A DNA stretch of 64,000 bases, taken from assembly GCA_020744425.1 (NCBI GenBank), contig JAGMUV010000040.1, forward strand, positions 248,001 to 312,000, read 5' to 3'. Each line of letters opens with the position of its first letter. Position 1 is the stretch's first letter. The notes beneath the pieces are model-generated. The model was not told where the DNA came from, made no database searches, and saw nothing but the letters and a program-made list of their open reading frames with translations. This DNA is from Dactylonectria macrodidyma (taxonomy: Eukaryota > Ascomycota > Sordariomycetes > Hypocreales > Nectriaceae). This document shows, one piece after another, positions 43,095 to 53,813 of this stretch. The position numbers and the translations under genes were made by a program.

Positions 43095-46000
43095 GATATT
43101 CCAGGTAATTCAACTGAATGTAAGAAAACAGGACACGGTACATGAGAGCCTAATGAACGATACGCGACCCCAAGATTTTGCAGTTGTGGCGGTCCAAGAA
43201 CCACCAGCATGGAAAAGTGACGGCAAACTATTAACAGTCCCTATGGGGCATCCCAGATGGATTAAAATGGTCCCTACGATTTGGAGAGATGGCAGATGGC
43301 CGATCCGGAGCATGTTGTGGGTGAATAGGGACTTGGAGGTCAACCAAGTACCAATACAGTCCCCGGACTTGACAGCAGCAGCCATACGACTTCCGGACCG
43401 AATAATGTTGGTTGTGTCAGTGTATGTGCCGGGACGCAAGCCCCAGGCTCTTCGAAATACATGCCATACCCTGCACCAGGTGATCCTCGACCTCAGGAGC
43501 AGGGCAGGGATGGCGGTGGACGTCATACTGGCCGGAGATTTTAACCAACACGACCGGCTATGGGGAGGAGACGACGTGGCCTTAGCAAGGCAAGGCGAGG
43601 CCGAACCGATCATCGACCTCATGAACGAACACGGTCTTTGCAGCCTCCTCCCGAGAGGCACAAAGACATGGCAAGGCCCCGACAAGGAAAGCACAATCGA
43701 CCTGGTGCTGGCGACGGCGGAGGTGGCAGACGAAATGGTGACGTGCTCCATACACCCGACAGAACACGGATCGGACCACCGGGCGATCCAAACGACGTTC
43801 GATCTCGCGAGGCCTGATCGGATTGTCACGGAAAGACTGTTGTTCAAGAATGCACCATGGACAGCAATTAGAGCCAAAGTGGAGGACAATCTCCAAGAGC
43901 TTCCCTGGACAGTCGGCGTGCAGGAACAGACAGACCAGTTAATGAGGGTCATCCTCGAGGCGATCCACGAGCTGACGCCCCGAGCACAACCAGTACCGTA
44001 CGCGAAGCGCTGGTGGACGAAGGATTTGACGAGACTTCGGCGGGTGTACACGTTCTGGCGGAATCAGGCTAGGGCACAGCGGCGAGCAGGTCAGGTGAGG
44101 CCCGACCTGGAAGGACGGGCCAAGGAAGCATCCAAGGAGTACCATGATGCCATTCGGAAACAGAAGAAACTGCACTGGGACGAGTTCCTAGCAGAAGATG
44201 TCAACATATGGAAGGCAGCCAAGTATTTGAAACCTGGAAAGGACATCATGGACGATAGGGTGCCCCCTTTGAAGAGACAAGACGGCTCCACCACTGTAGA
44301 TAGGGTGGAGCAGGCAGAGGAGCTATTCAGCACGTTCTTCCCGCCGTTGCCGGCCAGGATTGAAGATGAAGGCGACCGACCGCAACGGACGGAAGTGCAC
44401 ATGCCAGACCTCACCATGGAGGAAGTTGAAGAAAAAGTGATAGCAGCGAAACCTTGGAAAGCGCCTGGAGAGGATGGTCTGCCAGCAATGGTGTGGAAAC
44501 AGCTTTGGCCAGTGGTTAGATACCGTGTCTTGCACCTCTTCGACACATCCCTCAGGGATGGTGTGGTACCCCACCAGTGGAGGAGCGCGAAGATCATCCC
44601 GCTAAAGAAAGCAGACAAGGGAGACTACACAGTGGCCAAGGCATGGAGACCGATATCGCTGCTGTCAACACTGGGCAAGATACTCGAGGCAGTCGTTGCA
44701 GAGCGGATATCCTATGTAGTGGAAAGCTATGGATTGCTGCCCGCAAACCACTTCGGGGCAAGGAAGCGAAGGTCAGCCGAACAAGCACTGATACTGCTGC
44801 AGGAGCAGATCTATAAGGCATGGAGGGCCGGCAGGGTGCTCAGTCTGATCAGTTTCGACGTCAAAGGCGCTTACAATGGAGTGTTCAAAGAACGACTACT
44901 GGAGAGGCTGAAGGCGAGAGGCATACCTGGTGGACTGGTGAGATGGATTGACGCCTTCTGCTCTGGACGAATGGCCACCGTGGTGGTAAATGGGCACACG
45001 TCACAGTTACGGGAGTTACCACAGGCAGGTCTCCCGCAAGGATCACCGCTGTCGCCGGTGTTGTTCCTGTTCTTCAATGCAGATTTGGTGCAGAGAAGAA
45101 TCAACGCAAGAGGTGGCTCGATGGCATTCGTGGACGACTACTCAGCCTGGGTGGTGGGACCAACAGCGGAGGAGAATCGAGCCGGCATCCAATCAATTAT
45201 AGACGAAGCACTGGGCTGGGAAAGACGGAGCGGTGCGACGTTTAACGGAGACAAAACGGCCATCGTGCATTTCACGCGAAACGCCGCGCGTACCAGCGAC
45301 AAACCGTTCATGATCAAAGGAAAAGTAGTCAAGCCCAAGACCAGCGCCAAGATCCTGGGAGTGGTCATGGACGCGAAACTACGATACAAGGAACACATAG
45401 CTAAAGCTGCCGCAAAGGGGCTCTCGGCCGCTATGTGTTTGAAAAGACTGAAAATGTTGTCACCGCGGACGGCGAGACAACTGTTCGTAGCAACAGTGGC
45501 TCCCACCATGGACTATGCGTCTAGCGTGTGGGCGCATTCATGCGGCATTAGAGAAGCCGCTTGGCTGGACAAAGCACAGATGGTTGGAGCACAGGCGATC
45601 ACGGGAGCTTTCCGGACCGTGGCAACAGCGGTGGCCGAGGCCGAAGCTAGCATCCAACCGGTGCAAGAACTGCATGCGCAAGCGGCAACAAGGTTTTGGA
45701 TCAACCTCCGGACCCTTCCCAGGACACACCCGTTGGCGACACTGAAAGTGAAAGTGTGTCGCCGATTCGTATCGCCGATGCAGAGGATTGCTCAAGTACA
45801 AGGGGAAACAGCCACTGAACGAATGGAGATCATTCGGGAGTACGCGTTACCGCCATGGAGAGACCGTATCCCGGTGTTGTGCGACCCTGACCGGGAGAGA
45901 GCGGTGGAAGAAGCAAAGAGGGTGGATGGCATAGTCATGGCCACCTGCTCCTCGCAGAGAAGGGGCATGGTAGGCATGGGAGGTGTCGTACAAGATACGG

Positions 46001-46866
46001 CGATCAACAACGATGACGAGGTAGTGGCCAGCTACTCCATCACTCTCGGGTTGACGGAGGAGCTGAACCTATACATCGCCGAGCTGGGAGCTATAGAGAT
46101 GGTATTGAGATGTATGCCGTCTGGACTCTGCCGGCGGGATATGACTGTCATGACGAGCAGCCGCTCCGCACTAGAAGCCATACGGCGGCCACGACAACAA
46201 TCCGGCCAACAAATCATACGGCAAATATACGACCATATCAAGCGTCTCGAAGACGAGGGCCACTCTCTCCGGATGTTGTGGGTTCCAGCAGGAGAAGAGG
46301 ATTTCGCGCTGGGACCAAAAGCCAAAGCAGCAGCGCGGAAGGCCACAGAAGGAGAATGCAGACCAGATGTGCCACCGCATCTAGCAAGATCCACAAGGAT
46401 AAGACTAGCGATAACCAAGCAGCAGCAAACAAGAACACTACCAGAAAGAGTCGGGAAATACTCGAAGCAGATAGATACGGCACTGCCAGGCAAGCATACC
46501 CGTACTCTATATGACTCGCTGAAGAGGAAGGAAGCAGACGTACTATCACAGCTCCGCACCGGAATGGTGAGACTTAACAGCTTTCTGTGCAAGATAGGAA
46601 CGATGGAATCGGACACTTGCGAATGCGGGCTAGCATCAGAGACAGTGGAACACTTCCTATTCCGCTGCGCAAAATGGACCGCGCAACGGGAAGGCATGTT
46701 GCGATGTTCACAGACGAAGATGGGAAACCTATCATACTTCCTGGGAGGAAAGGCGGCGTCTGACGGTGACAAATGGGCGCCAGACATGCGGGCAGTACGG
46801 GCGACGATCAAATTTGCCATTGCAACGGGGAGGCTTGACATGGACCAGAAGCCTCAGGCACACTAA
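43087..46866 (+). CDS. LINE ORF2 protein (endonuclease, reverse transcriptase, degenerate RNase H)
   Basis: 1259 aa from the ATG at 43087; the frame is open upstream to 42775, but that part overlaps ORF1. APE-type endonuclease: VQLNVRK-like start, VAVQEPP, ILAGDFNQHDRLWGG (~res 147) and GSDHRAI (~res 227). Reverse transcriptase: WRPISLLSTLGKILEAVV, ISFDVKGAYNGV, GLPQGSPLSPVLF and FVDDYS with the catalytic Asp pair (~res 682). RNase H-like region ~945-1090: keeps AELGAIEMVL, but the positions of the usual first and third catalytic acids read MATCSSQ and MTSSRSAL. C-terminal CECGLASETVEHFLFRC resembles the HCCR-type finger common in LINEs. It nicks the target and copies the RNA in place. Confidence 0.93.
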   Translation: MSRIFQVIQLNVRKQDTVHESLMNDTRPQDFAVVAVQEPPAWKSDGKLLTVPMGHPRWIKMVPTIWRDGRWPIRSMLWVNRDLEVNQVPIQSPDLTAAAIRLPDRIMLVVSVYVPGRKPQALRNTCHTLHQVILDLRSRAGMAVDVILAGDFNQHDRLWGGDDVALARQGEAEPIIDLMNEHGLCSLLPRGTKTWQGPDKESTIDLVLATAEVADEMVTCSIHPTEHGSDHRAIQTTFDLARPDRIVTERLLFKNAPWTAIRAKVEDNLQELPWTVGVQEQTDQLMRVILEAIHELTPRAQPVPYAKRWWTKDLTRLRRVYTFWRNQARAQRRAGQVRPDLEGRAKEASKEYHDAIRKQKKLHWDEFLAEDVNIWKAAKYLKPGKDIMDDRVPPLKRQDGSTTVDRVEQAEELFSTFFPPLPARIEDEGDRPQRTEVHMPDLTMEEVEEKVIAAKPWKAPGEDGLPAMVWKQLWPVVRYRVLHLFDTSLRDGVVPHQWRSAKIIPLKKADKGDYTVAKAWRPISLLSTLGKILEAVVAERISYVVESYGLLPANHFGARKRRSAEQALILLQEQIYKAWRAGRVLSLISFDVKGAYNGVFKERLLERLKARGIPGGLVRWIDAFCSGRMATVVVNGHTSQLRELPQAGLPQGSPLSPVLFLFFNADLVQRRINARGGSMAFVDDYSAWVVGPTAEENRAGIQSIIDEALGWERRSGATFNGDKTAIVHFTRNAARTSDKPFMIKGKVVKPKTSAKILGVVMDAKLRYKEHIAKAAAKGLSAAMCLKRLKMLSPRTARQLFVATVAPTMDYASSVWAHSCGIREAAWLDKAQMVGAQAITGAFRTVATAVAEAEASIQPVQELHAQAATRFWINLRTLPRTHPLATLKVKVCRRFVSPMQRIAQVQGETATERMEIIREYALPPWRDRIPVLCDPDRERAVEEAKRVDGIVMATCSSQRRGMVGMGGVVQDTAINNDDEVVASYSITLGLTEELNLYIAELGAIEMVLRCMPSGLCRRDMTVMTSSRSALEAIRRPRQQSGQQIIRQIYDHIKRLEDEGHSLRMLWVPAGEEDFALGPKAKAAARKATEGECRPDVPPHLARSTRIRLAITKQQQTRTLPERVGKYSKQIDTALPGKHTRTLYDSLKRKEADVLSQLRTGMVRLNSFLCKIGTMESDTCECGLASETVEHFLFRCAKWTAQREGMLRCSQTKMGNLSYFLGGKAASDGDKWAPDMRAVRATIKFAIATGRLDMDQKPQAH

Positions 46867-47125
46867 CTATTCAGATTGAATCCTACTAACATCATACAGT
46901 CTCATTTTGGCAGACCGTGCTTCAGCTGCTGAGGATAGGATGCTGAACACTTGGAGAAATTGGCCTTCAAGCAGGCCTGTCACTGCATACATCAGATTGG
47001 ACCAGCCAGTAAAGTGAAATTGTGGGGCTTCGGGTGATTATGGAAGAACAGTACGAAACGAAAATAGCTTAGCGCAAAGGCCCTCTGGGGTGTGGCCCCC
47101 CGGGCGAAATAAAATCCATCCATCC

Positions 47126-47137
47126 AGCCATGAACGG
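47126..47137. repeat. Right 12-bp target-site duplication of LINE
   Basis: Exact copy of 41616-41627, directly after the CATCCATCC tail. Confidence 0.88.
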
Positions 47138-47221
47138 ACGTTTTTGTCGCGTTCTAGTCGCGCTCTGTCCGTAGTTCTGCTCTCGTCGCGTCGTGCACGG
47201 CGGTGGCCCCTGATGTTGTTC

Positions 47222-47520
47222 CTAATACCTATCTAACCGCCTTTGTCGAAGCAGGAGCCAAAGCGCCCCAAAAGGACTATCCACCAAAGCAGCCCAACCC
47301 CTCTCACGCCGCAGCATGCGCTCCGTCGGCATCAACCACGCGATGTATGCCACCAACATGCGCCTGATACGGTCCAGCAAGAACTGCGCGACCTTGTGGC
47401 CGTTATCGCGGATGACCTTCAACTCATCGCAGTTAGTGACGATCATGACCTGGCCACCCATGACAAAGACGCTGCGGACAAGCTGCTACGAGTCACAATG
47501 CCGCAGCGTCATCACCTCCG
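47222..47520 (-). pseudogene. Fragment of a fungal helicase-like gene (uncertain)
   Basis: Minus-strand reading EVMTLRHCDS, TAG (47486-47488), QLVRSVFVMGGQVMIVTNCD, then VIRDNGHKVAQFLLDRIRRM and LVAYIAWLMPTERML. This resembles, from memory, a conserved segment of large fungal RecQ-like/TLH-type proteins (pattern ..RFLP..VG.LLV.YL.Y..P.E). No helicase motif is present in the fragment. The lone TAG would be CAG in an intact copy. The flanks do not continue the frame, so it is a short relic. Confidence 0.35.
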
Positions 47521-49360
47521 GCCCTCATCCCGGCTGCCCGCCCCCGTGTAGACGAGCACGACGAGCGCCTTGCGGAACCGCTACAGCTGCCGGAGCCAAT
47601 GCTGCACGGCCGGCCGCTTCCACCGATCCCCGCTGCGTCCTACAGCGTCTTCTCCGTTACCGGTATGTCCCCAGCGTAGGGCACGTATCTCAGCATGCTA
47701 TGCGGGGCGAGAACATTTTTCTGTATTTCTACATGGTGGAATCAATACTGAGTGTAATGTGCTTTTGATGAACGCGTAACAGGTGAGGTTATTTGCGATC
47801 TACATTCTTGTCATTTGCCGAGTGGCGTGTATGGGTACTTCGTGTTCCTCAACTATGGCGGGTGACCAGTCTTGAAAAAAACTAGAAGTCAATACAAGTG
47901 TCGCCAATGAGATTCTCGCTGCGTTCGGTCGATTGCATCAGCACCGAGCTCTCTACTGCTATGCAGAGCCACGCAGCGTGCTCTACGATAAACGCACTGG
48001 TATATGTATGATCGTGACTTGCTGCTGGCGCAGCTGTTTGTTGTAGAAATTCTGCTTCTGCAATAGTGAGCCCGCACTTTGACCTAGACATCTAAAAGTG
48101 TCGGCCCGCCTTCGATATCCATGCTCCAGTCAGAGTAATTCTCATGGGGTTTCTCTGTATGGGCACACCGGTTTTCTGTAGTAGAGGAAATCGGGGACAG
48201 AATATGAAGGTCTTTGGCAAATTTAAACTCTATTACCCTTGGGAACGCCGACTCGAGAAGATGGAATTGGGCTTCGGATTTGTGCCTCATACAAAATCTC
48301 ACCGACGGTAGTTGGTACTCCCAAACATGACGGTAACACTGTGGAGATAAGGTCGAAACACACTATGCCCAATAACTGCAGGAGCGCGGGTGGTACATGA
48401 AGTTGGGATACGTGGCTGCACAATATGCTAGGGAAGGTGAACACGGCGGGGATACGGAGGTACTAAAGTTGATGTTATCCCACATACCAGCCGAATTTGC
48501 TGCTCTTATGCTCCGGATTCGTAGTCAACTAATCTACGGCGCTTAACGCCGTGGCATAGTCAGCATAGTCACACCAGCTCATTACCCATATTCTTTTACC
48601 CTAGACTTCGACATAGCGGTCCAAGGTTGCTGAGGAACTCAGCCAGGTGAGTCAGGACTCGATCATGAATGTTCTAAAGCGTTGACTTGAAAGGAGGTCT
48701 TCGTGATGGGTATTGGTGAAGGCACTTGGGTGAGTACATTTTGCGGCAACTAAGTGACTATGTTGACTGACTGTGCAGGGCGCGCTACTGTGCACAGTCA
48801 GAGGTTCCGACGGTGATTTCGCTCAGATTGGTAAACCAATCGGGGGGCAAGGCGGTATGGGCATCGTCTGGACGAAACTCGATGCGAAATGCGACAACAC
48901 AGATATCCTTGGCCAGGTTCAAAACAAATTCTTTCGCCTGGAGGAGAGTTGCGCTAACAAGAATGGGGCAGGTGTTTCTTGGACTCGGGGTGAGGTGTAG
49001 GAGATGATGGACGATGCTTGGAGCCCAGTTCTCAACGCGATTAGGGGCCAACTGGAAGAAAGCGAGTTTAAACTCGTCATGGTTGGTTCTACCGCTCCCT
49101 CCTTCCCAGAGTCCCGACGAGGTTGAGTTTACAAAGCTCACACTCCTCCCAAGTTAATTCATCTGGGCCTTTTCTTCTTCTTCACGTATGTTATATTGGC
49201 TGACTTGAGGCCGTCTCCATTGTTCAAATCTTCCTCCGCCTTCGCCCTCACTAATACTATTCTCTATCTATGGACCTCGGTCTCAGTCTCATTGCACCTG
49301 CTAGAATCACAGCAAGTGCCCGCACATCGTGTCGAAGATAGAGCAATCAACAAGATTACT
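47521..49360. other. Intergenic, no convincing gene
   Basis: Several open frames of 60-120 codons on both strands (for example 48785-49141 minus and 48773-49000 plus) overlap one another and lack domains. None was accepted. Confidence 0.4.
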
Positions 49361-50767
49361 TCATATACGGCGTACATGCCAATTGATCAACCATGCCAAA
49401 CATCCCAAACGAGGCTCCGTTTCCACAATGACATTTCTGATGCCCAATGGTAGAGGACAATTAATGCGAGCCGCTAAACGAAAGTCCCGCCACAAAAGCT
49501 CTTCAATGCGAAGAAACGCCAATTCTTTCTTGCTTTCAATGATCCGCACATCGGTCAGGCCAAGCGTCGATTCTGTTGAAACCCAAACGGCTATTAACCA
49601 TTCTTTAGCGTCTTGAAACTGGCGTAGACATCTCAATGTCGATCCCAGGCCTTTCATTGAAGAAAGAGTATCTGGGTGAGTGGATCCATAATTCCTCGCC
49701 CTCCATTGTACCGCAGCTTCGTATAGCGGTTTAGCTTTCTGGTAATTATGCAGATGATAGTGAATATCCGCAAGTCCGTGTTGTGCACCTGCTCGTACGG
49801 CGGCATCCTGATTCTTGTGTTCAATGATCTCTCGATAGAACTTTTTGGCGGTGGCAGTATCTCCGCCCCGGAAGTATGCAAAAGCCAGCCACTTCTTCAC
49901 CACCCATTGGTGTCGGCTGAGTTCATGCAGATTGAGCTTAAGGGCTTCCTGTAATAGTTCTTGTGCTCGCGCAGTTTCTCCCTTGTAAATTTGCACAATG
50001 GCAAGCGACAACTTGATTTCCCGCGTAATATCACAACTTCCAAGCTCTATCGATAGGGCAAGAGCTCTTTCGAGATCCCGCTGCGATGCTGGCAAATTAC
50101 CGACAAAGTATCGGAATAGATGTGCGCGCTCGTTTAGCATATCTCTGATCGTCGCCTTACTCGCACAAAAACCAGCGTCCACCTCCTTGATAAAACGGAT
50201 TGCTTCGCAGAGGGCTTCTTTGTGCTGGGAGTCCTGTCGAAATGCCCGAACAAGATATAACCCGGGTTGAATGTAATCGGGATACATATGATGCCGGTGC
50301 TTCTTCGTTATCTCAAGCGTCTGTCGAAGAAGTTCCATGCCATCTTCCATTCTCTTCTGGGCTAGGAAAGCGACACCAAGGGATTGTCTGATCCAAAGTA
50401 GGATTGGATGGTCAACGCCCTGGGTTCTCTGTAACACAACTTGAGATTCTTGAAAGACCTTCTCGGCTTCGCTAGGTTCTTTCAGGTGAACAATCTTATA
50501 AATAATATGTTCCGCCGCCAGGAATGTGCCTTTGTCGTCGTTCGCTAATGCCCGTTGTAAGGGAGTGACTAGGTCTTCAACGGTCACATATGCGCGGTAT
50601 GTGGGTGTGTGGGCTTTCCCAAGGCTCATTTTGTGTGCGATAGGGCTAGGATGGGGTGGATTGACGACTGCCAAATTACCAGGTGTTCGGCCGTCTGTAA
50701 TGGGCCGAGGCTGTGAAAGTGATTCCGCTTTTGGGGTCATCGGCTGAGGCGGCCGTTCTACGCCCAT
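49361..50767 (-). CDS. TPR-repeat protein, 468 aa, single exon
   Basis: ATG at 50767 (MGVERPPQP); the frame is open for 31 further codons without need of them. After a Pro-rich N-terminus (~60 aa) the chain is almost all helical repeats of tetratricopeptide type, for example WIRQSLGVAFLAQKRMEDGM, KLSLAIVQIYKGETARAQEL, HGLADIHYHLHNYQKAKPLY and MKGLGSTLRCLRQFQDAKEW. About seven to eight repeats are discernible. The last block has the HPDTL motif seen in kinesin-light-chain-like TPRs of fungal NLR proteins, but no NACHT or NB-ARC domain is present. A scaffold or the orphaned C-terminal part of an NLR are both possible. Confidence 0.78.
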   Translation of the reverse strand: MGVERPPQPMTPKAESLSQPRPITDGRTPGNLAVVNPPHPSPIAHKMSLGKAHTPTYRAYVTVEDLVTPLQRALANDDKGTFLAAEHIIYKIVHLKEPSEAEKVFQESQVVLQRTQGVDHPILLWIRQSLGVAFLAQKRMEDGMELLRQTLEITKKHRHHMYPDYIQPGLYLVRAFRQDSQHKEALCEAIRFIKEVDAGFCASKATIRDMLNERAHLFRYFVGNLPASQRDLERALALSIELGSCDITREIKLSLAIVQIYKGETARAQELLQEALKLNLHELSRHQWVVKKWLAFAYFRGGDTATAKKFYREIIEHKNQDAAVRAGAQHGLADIHYHLHNYQKAKPLYEAAVQWRARNYGSTHPDTLSSMKGLGSTLRCLRQFQDAKEWLIAVWVSTESTLGLTDVRIIESKKELAFLRIEELLWRDFRLAARINCPLPLGIRNVIVETEPRLGCLAWLINWHVRRI

Positions 50768-52887
50768 AGTTGTGAGATGTTTGTTTGATAGTAAGTCGAA
50801 TTTCGAAAGTTTGAATCTTTGTTTGGACGCGTACTTAAGACAGGTGAAAATTTTCAACAAATCGCGAACGACTGGAGTATTCGAATGTAGGTCCTGCGTG
50901 CGGATCCCGATCTAGTAAGGCTTCAGGTCTCACCGATTCAATGTCCAGATATCGGTGAACAGCAGAGTTGAGGGATTGGTTCCAGATTTGGATAGCTCAC
51001 CGAACAAGACAATGCAGTGTCTTGAACATATACGTACTCCGATTCTGAATAGTTGGAAGATGTCGTGTGGATAGGATCTGTGTTTTAGTGAGCTAGTTTT
51101 TTAGCCCTCGCCAGGTACCGTCCTGTCTATTAGTGCAAGCTTTTTACCCAATGTGGTCCCAGGGATGCCGGGGGCGCGGACCAGCCTGGATATGCTGCAA
51201 GGCCTTCCTGATCCAGAGGACACCGTCAGGGCGCAACACGGGATGTACATGAACCTCGCCGCCGAGTCGTCACCCCGGTCGTCTGGTTGGGGTCAACGCT
51301 CAGGCAGAGAAAATCAGGCTCTGCCTATGCTTAGAACACCCTTGCATAGTGTGATTCTGCACTGTGTAGATCACAATCGCAGGGGGTGCACTTAGTCACA
51401 CGCTGGCTCGGCAGCTCGTCTTGGTGATCTGCGAGGTACCCTTGAACCACGAGGGTCATTGCACCCTGTCAAGGTATGGCGCATCGGATACGATGCTAGC
51501 TTTGCCCCATCGAAAGTCCCACTGCTACTCTCCTTCAAATCCCTGGTCAAACCACGGGGCCCACGGGGGCCAACAAGGCGGCGGCACAGAGGGGAGGTGG
51601 GCCACGCCTTGAGCTAACTGTCTGGCGTAAAATACGCAGGTAGCCCCCCCACAAGTAGTGTTGTACTTGGGACGGTACCTGGCGCCTGGCAGAGCCCTTC
51701 GCCTTGAAGGCTTGGTCTGGTAGCTCAGGGGAGGATCACTTCCGAAGAGCTGGAGGGATCTAGATGGGCGGACAAACAAATGGACGCTCCACCAAGTTTG
51801 TATCCCCTTTCTGTCGCCTCTGCCTAAATTAGACGCACCTCTCGCTGGAATTCTCGGAATAGGTGACAAGTGTGTGCCTCATTCAATGACCCATATTGGT
51901 GCCCCGCCGCCTAGTTGAATCAAAACCTTTTGGGCGGCACGGGCAAAGCACCCTTGTCTCAATAGGATGCGAAGCCCAAAGACGATGATTGTCTTGATCA
52001 AGGATGCCTCCGGCCCCCTCTTTCTTGAGAGAGGTTTTCTAGTCATCTGACTAAGGCTAGGATATCTGTGTATATCAGAGGTTTATGCAAATTCGGGTCT
52101 TATGCCGCCACACGAGGGCTCAACCCAACATCAAGTTTAGCCACTAGTAGACTAGTAGGCCAGGCAAAAGAGAACATCCTCGAGTCTGCACGGAGCACCT
52201 ACAGCACCTTAGCAGTACAGGTACCTATCAGCCTTGACAGTTATCCGTAAGCAGGACCTGACGAAGTGGGTAAGTTAGGGTATCCGCCAACAGGGATTGA
52301 TATGAAGCGAAGCCTCAGCTACAGGGATGCGTGAAAGCAGAACCTCACGAAGTAGACGCAGGTCACCCCAAGTTTTGGGCTGTTGGCTGCGTCTCAGGCT
52401 CTCAACCTGCGCCATTCTGAGCGGGCTCGAACCCTCCTCCGCGACCATTTTGGCTGACCGGGCCTCCCACAGCATCTACATAGGTACCTCAGTACTCTGT
52501 ACACACCTACTAAAATTTGACCAAAATGTACGAGGTACGTTGCATTACGATCAGCCGATACCGTTGTGTGGACCAGACGAAGTTACTGCCAGGGCAGTCT
52601 CTTTCGTGCCGCGTCCAGCGCGGTCCTCATCAACACCTGGCGGTTGAGAAGAAAAATCAGGCTGCGCAATCCGCAGGCGAAGTGCTTGGTTATGCAAGTC
52701 ATCGATAGTCCCAAATTATACCTCAAAGGATGCATTAACCCATTCTGAATAATCTGATGGATGTCTAGATGCTGCATCGAGTAGGCAGTGTCGTTCGGCC
52801 CTCATCGGCCACAGCCATATCGTATTAACACCCATACATAGAGATGTTAGGCTGAATAAACCTTATCATACATTACTGAATCAAATA
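50768..52887. other. Intergenic, 2.1 kb without a convincing gene
   Basis: Short unrelated open frames only. A hairpin-forming pair GACGCAG/CTGCGTC (around 52358-52398) and a B-box-like GGTTCGAGCCC on the minus strand (around 52425) were noted, but no tRNA fold could be built. Confidence 0.4.
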
Positions 52888-53813
52888 TCATGCTCGCTGC
52901 GACCGCAACTTCATCGGATGTACCGCTTTAAGCTTCTTAGGGTTTGGAATCTCCTCGTCTTCAACCATCTCATCAAACATGGTCCGGTCCGCCAGCCTAG
53001 AATCATACGCCGCCTCACTATCCAGCGCATCGAGCAGGATATGCGGCTCCGTCCACGACGACCCAAAATCCACAATTTGCCCGTCCCTATAGTTATCCAG
53101 TCGAATATCCATATTGTATATCCGCTGCCTGTTTAGCGCAATGATACCGAGGAGGACCCTTTGTAGGCTCTTCCCATCAACACCGGTATCTGCAGAGGCA
53201 AGGTCTTTGACGATGGCCCTGGCTCTGCATCCGCCTACTGTCGAGCGCTGGTATTGCGGATCAACGTTGCCTAGCTCCAGATCGATGTTGCGGTCCCGCA
53301 GGATTTCCTCGTCTTGCTCGCGCAGAAAGACGAAGCCATGGCACGGGATTGCCACGTCTGCCAACAACCCCCTCTTTACGGCTTCGTGTATTCGTCCGTA
53401 GGCTCGGCATTCGGCGTAGAATGGATCGGTGTAGTAGGACACGGTCTCTAATGGGGTACCTTTGCCAAGTAGAGGTTCCCAGAAGTGATCGTTGCTCATG
53501 GGATCGTGGAATTTAAACTGTCGTCCCGAAAAAACCGTCAGCCAGCAGGGACAGACTTAGGTCACTTTTGCATTACCACTTTGACGGCATAATACCGGTT
53601 TTTGATCTTGGCGCGGAAGACATAGCCCTCTGCTGGGGTGCCATCTAGGTCATTGCCAAGCCTCTCAAGCCACTGAATACGAGAAGCGTGATGCTTAAAC
53701 ATGTGAAGCTTCGGACCATCGCACAATGGCAGCTCCTTGGGGATTGCTTCTGGAGAGTGTCGCTGGTGCATACTGAGACAGAGACTGCCGCTAGCAGTCA
53801 GAACATCAGCCAC
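52888..53813 (-). CDS. FTA2-like protein (kinetochore Sim4 subunit FTA2 family, kinase-like fold), two exons
   Basis: Exon 1 is 53577-53813 and exon 2 is 52888-53517; a 59-bp intron (GTAATG..CGACAG) in phase 0 gives 288 aa. It reads like a protein-kinase fold without full catalytic motifs: a glycine-loop equivalent LGNDLDGTPAEGYVFRAKIK, the beta-3 Lys in YYAVKV, YYTDPFYAECRAYGRIHEAV, then IYNMDIRLDNYRDGQIVDFG, which matches the HRD/DFG zones as xxD-DN and DFG. The family is named after a fission-yeast inner-kinetochore subunit, but in filamentous fungi many dispersed paralogues exist with unknown roles. Start codon uncertain (another ATG at 53771). It appears intact. Confidence 0.8.

Larger units (their letters stand above)
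41628..47125 (+). mobile_element. Full-length Tad1-type LINE retrotransposon
   Basis: 5.5 kb, flanked by the perfect 12-bp duplication AGCCATGAACGG. A 156-bp 5' UTR (with its own CCAT repeats at 41642-41657), ORF1, an overlapping ORF2, a ~240-bp 3' UTR and a short CATC tail are all present. The ends and uninterrupted frames indicate a recent and possibly active copy. It is the source type for the truncated pieces at 1525-2093 and 39259-39456. Confidence 0.93.

Noticed and set aside
48084..49141. Minus-strand frames of 70-118 codons.
   Set aside because: Cannot be chained in frame and carry no motif; left as intergenic.
52340..52480. Possible tRNA or tRNA-derived SINE on the minus strand (B-box-like GGTTCGAGCCC, A-box-like GGCGCAGGTTGAGAG).
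   Set aside because: The order and spacing of the boxes are wrong and no T-arm or acceptor stem pairs properly.
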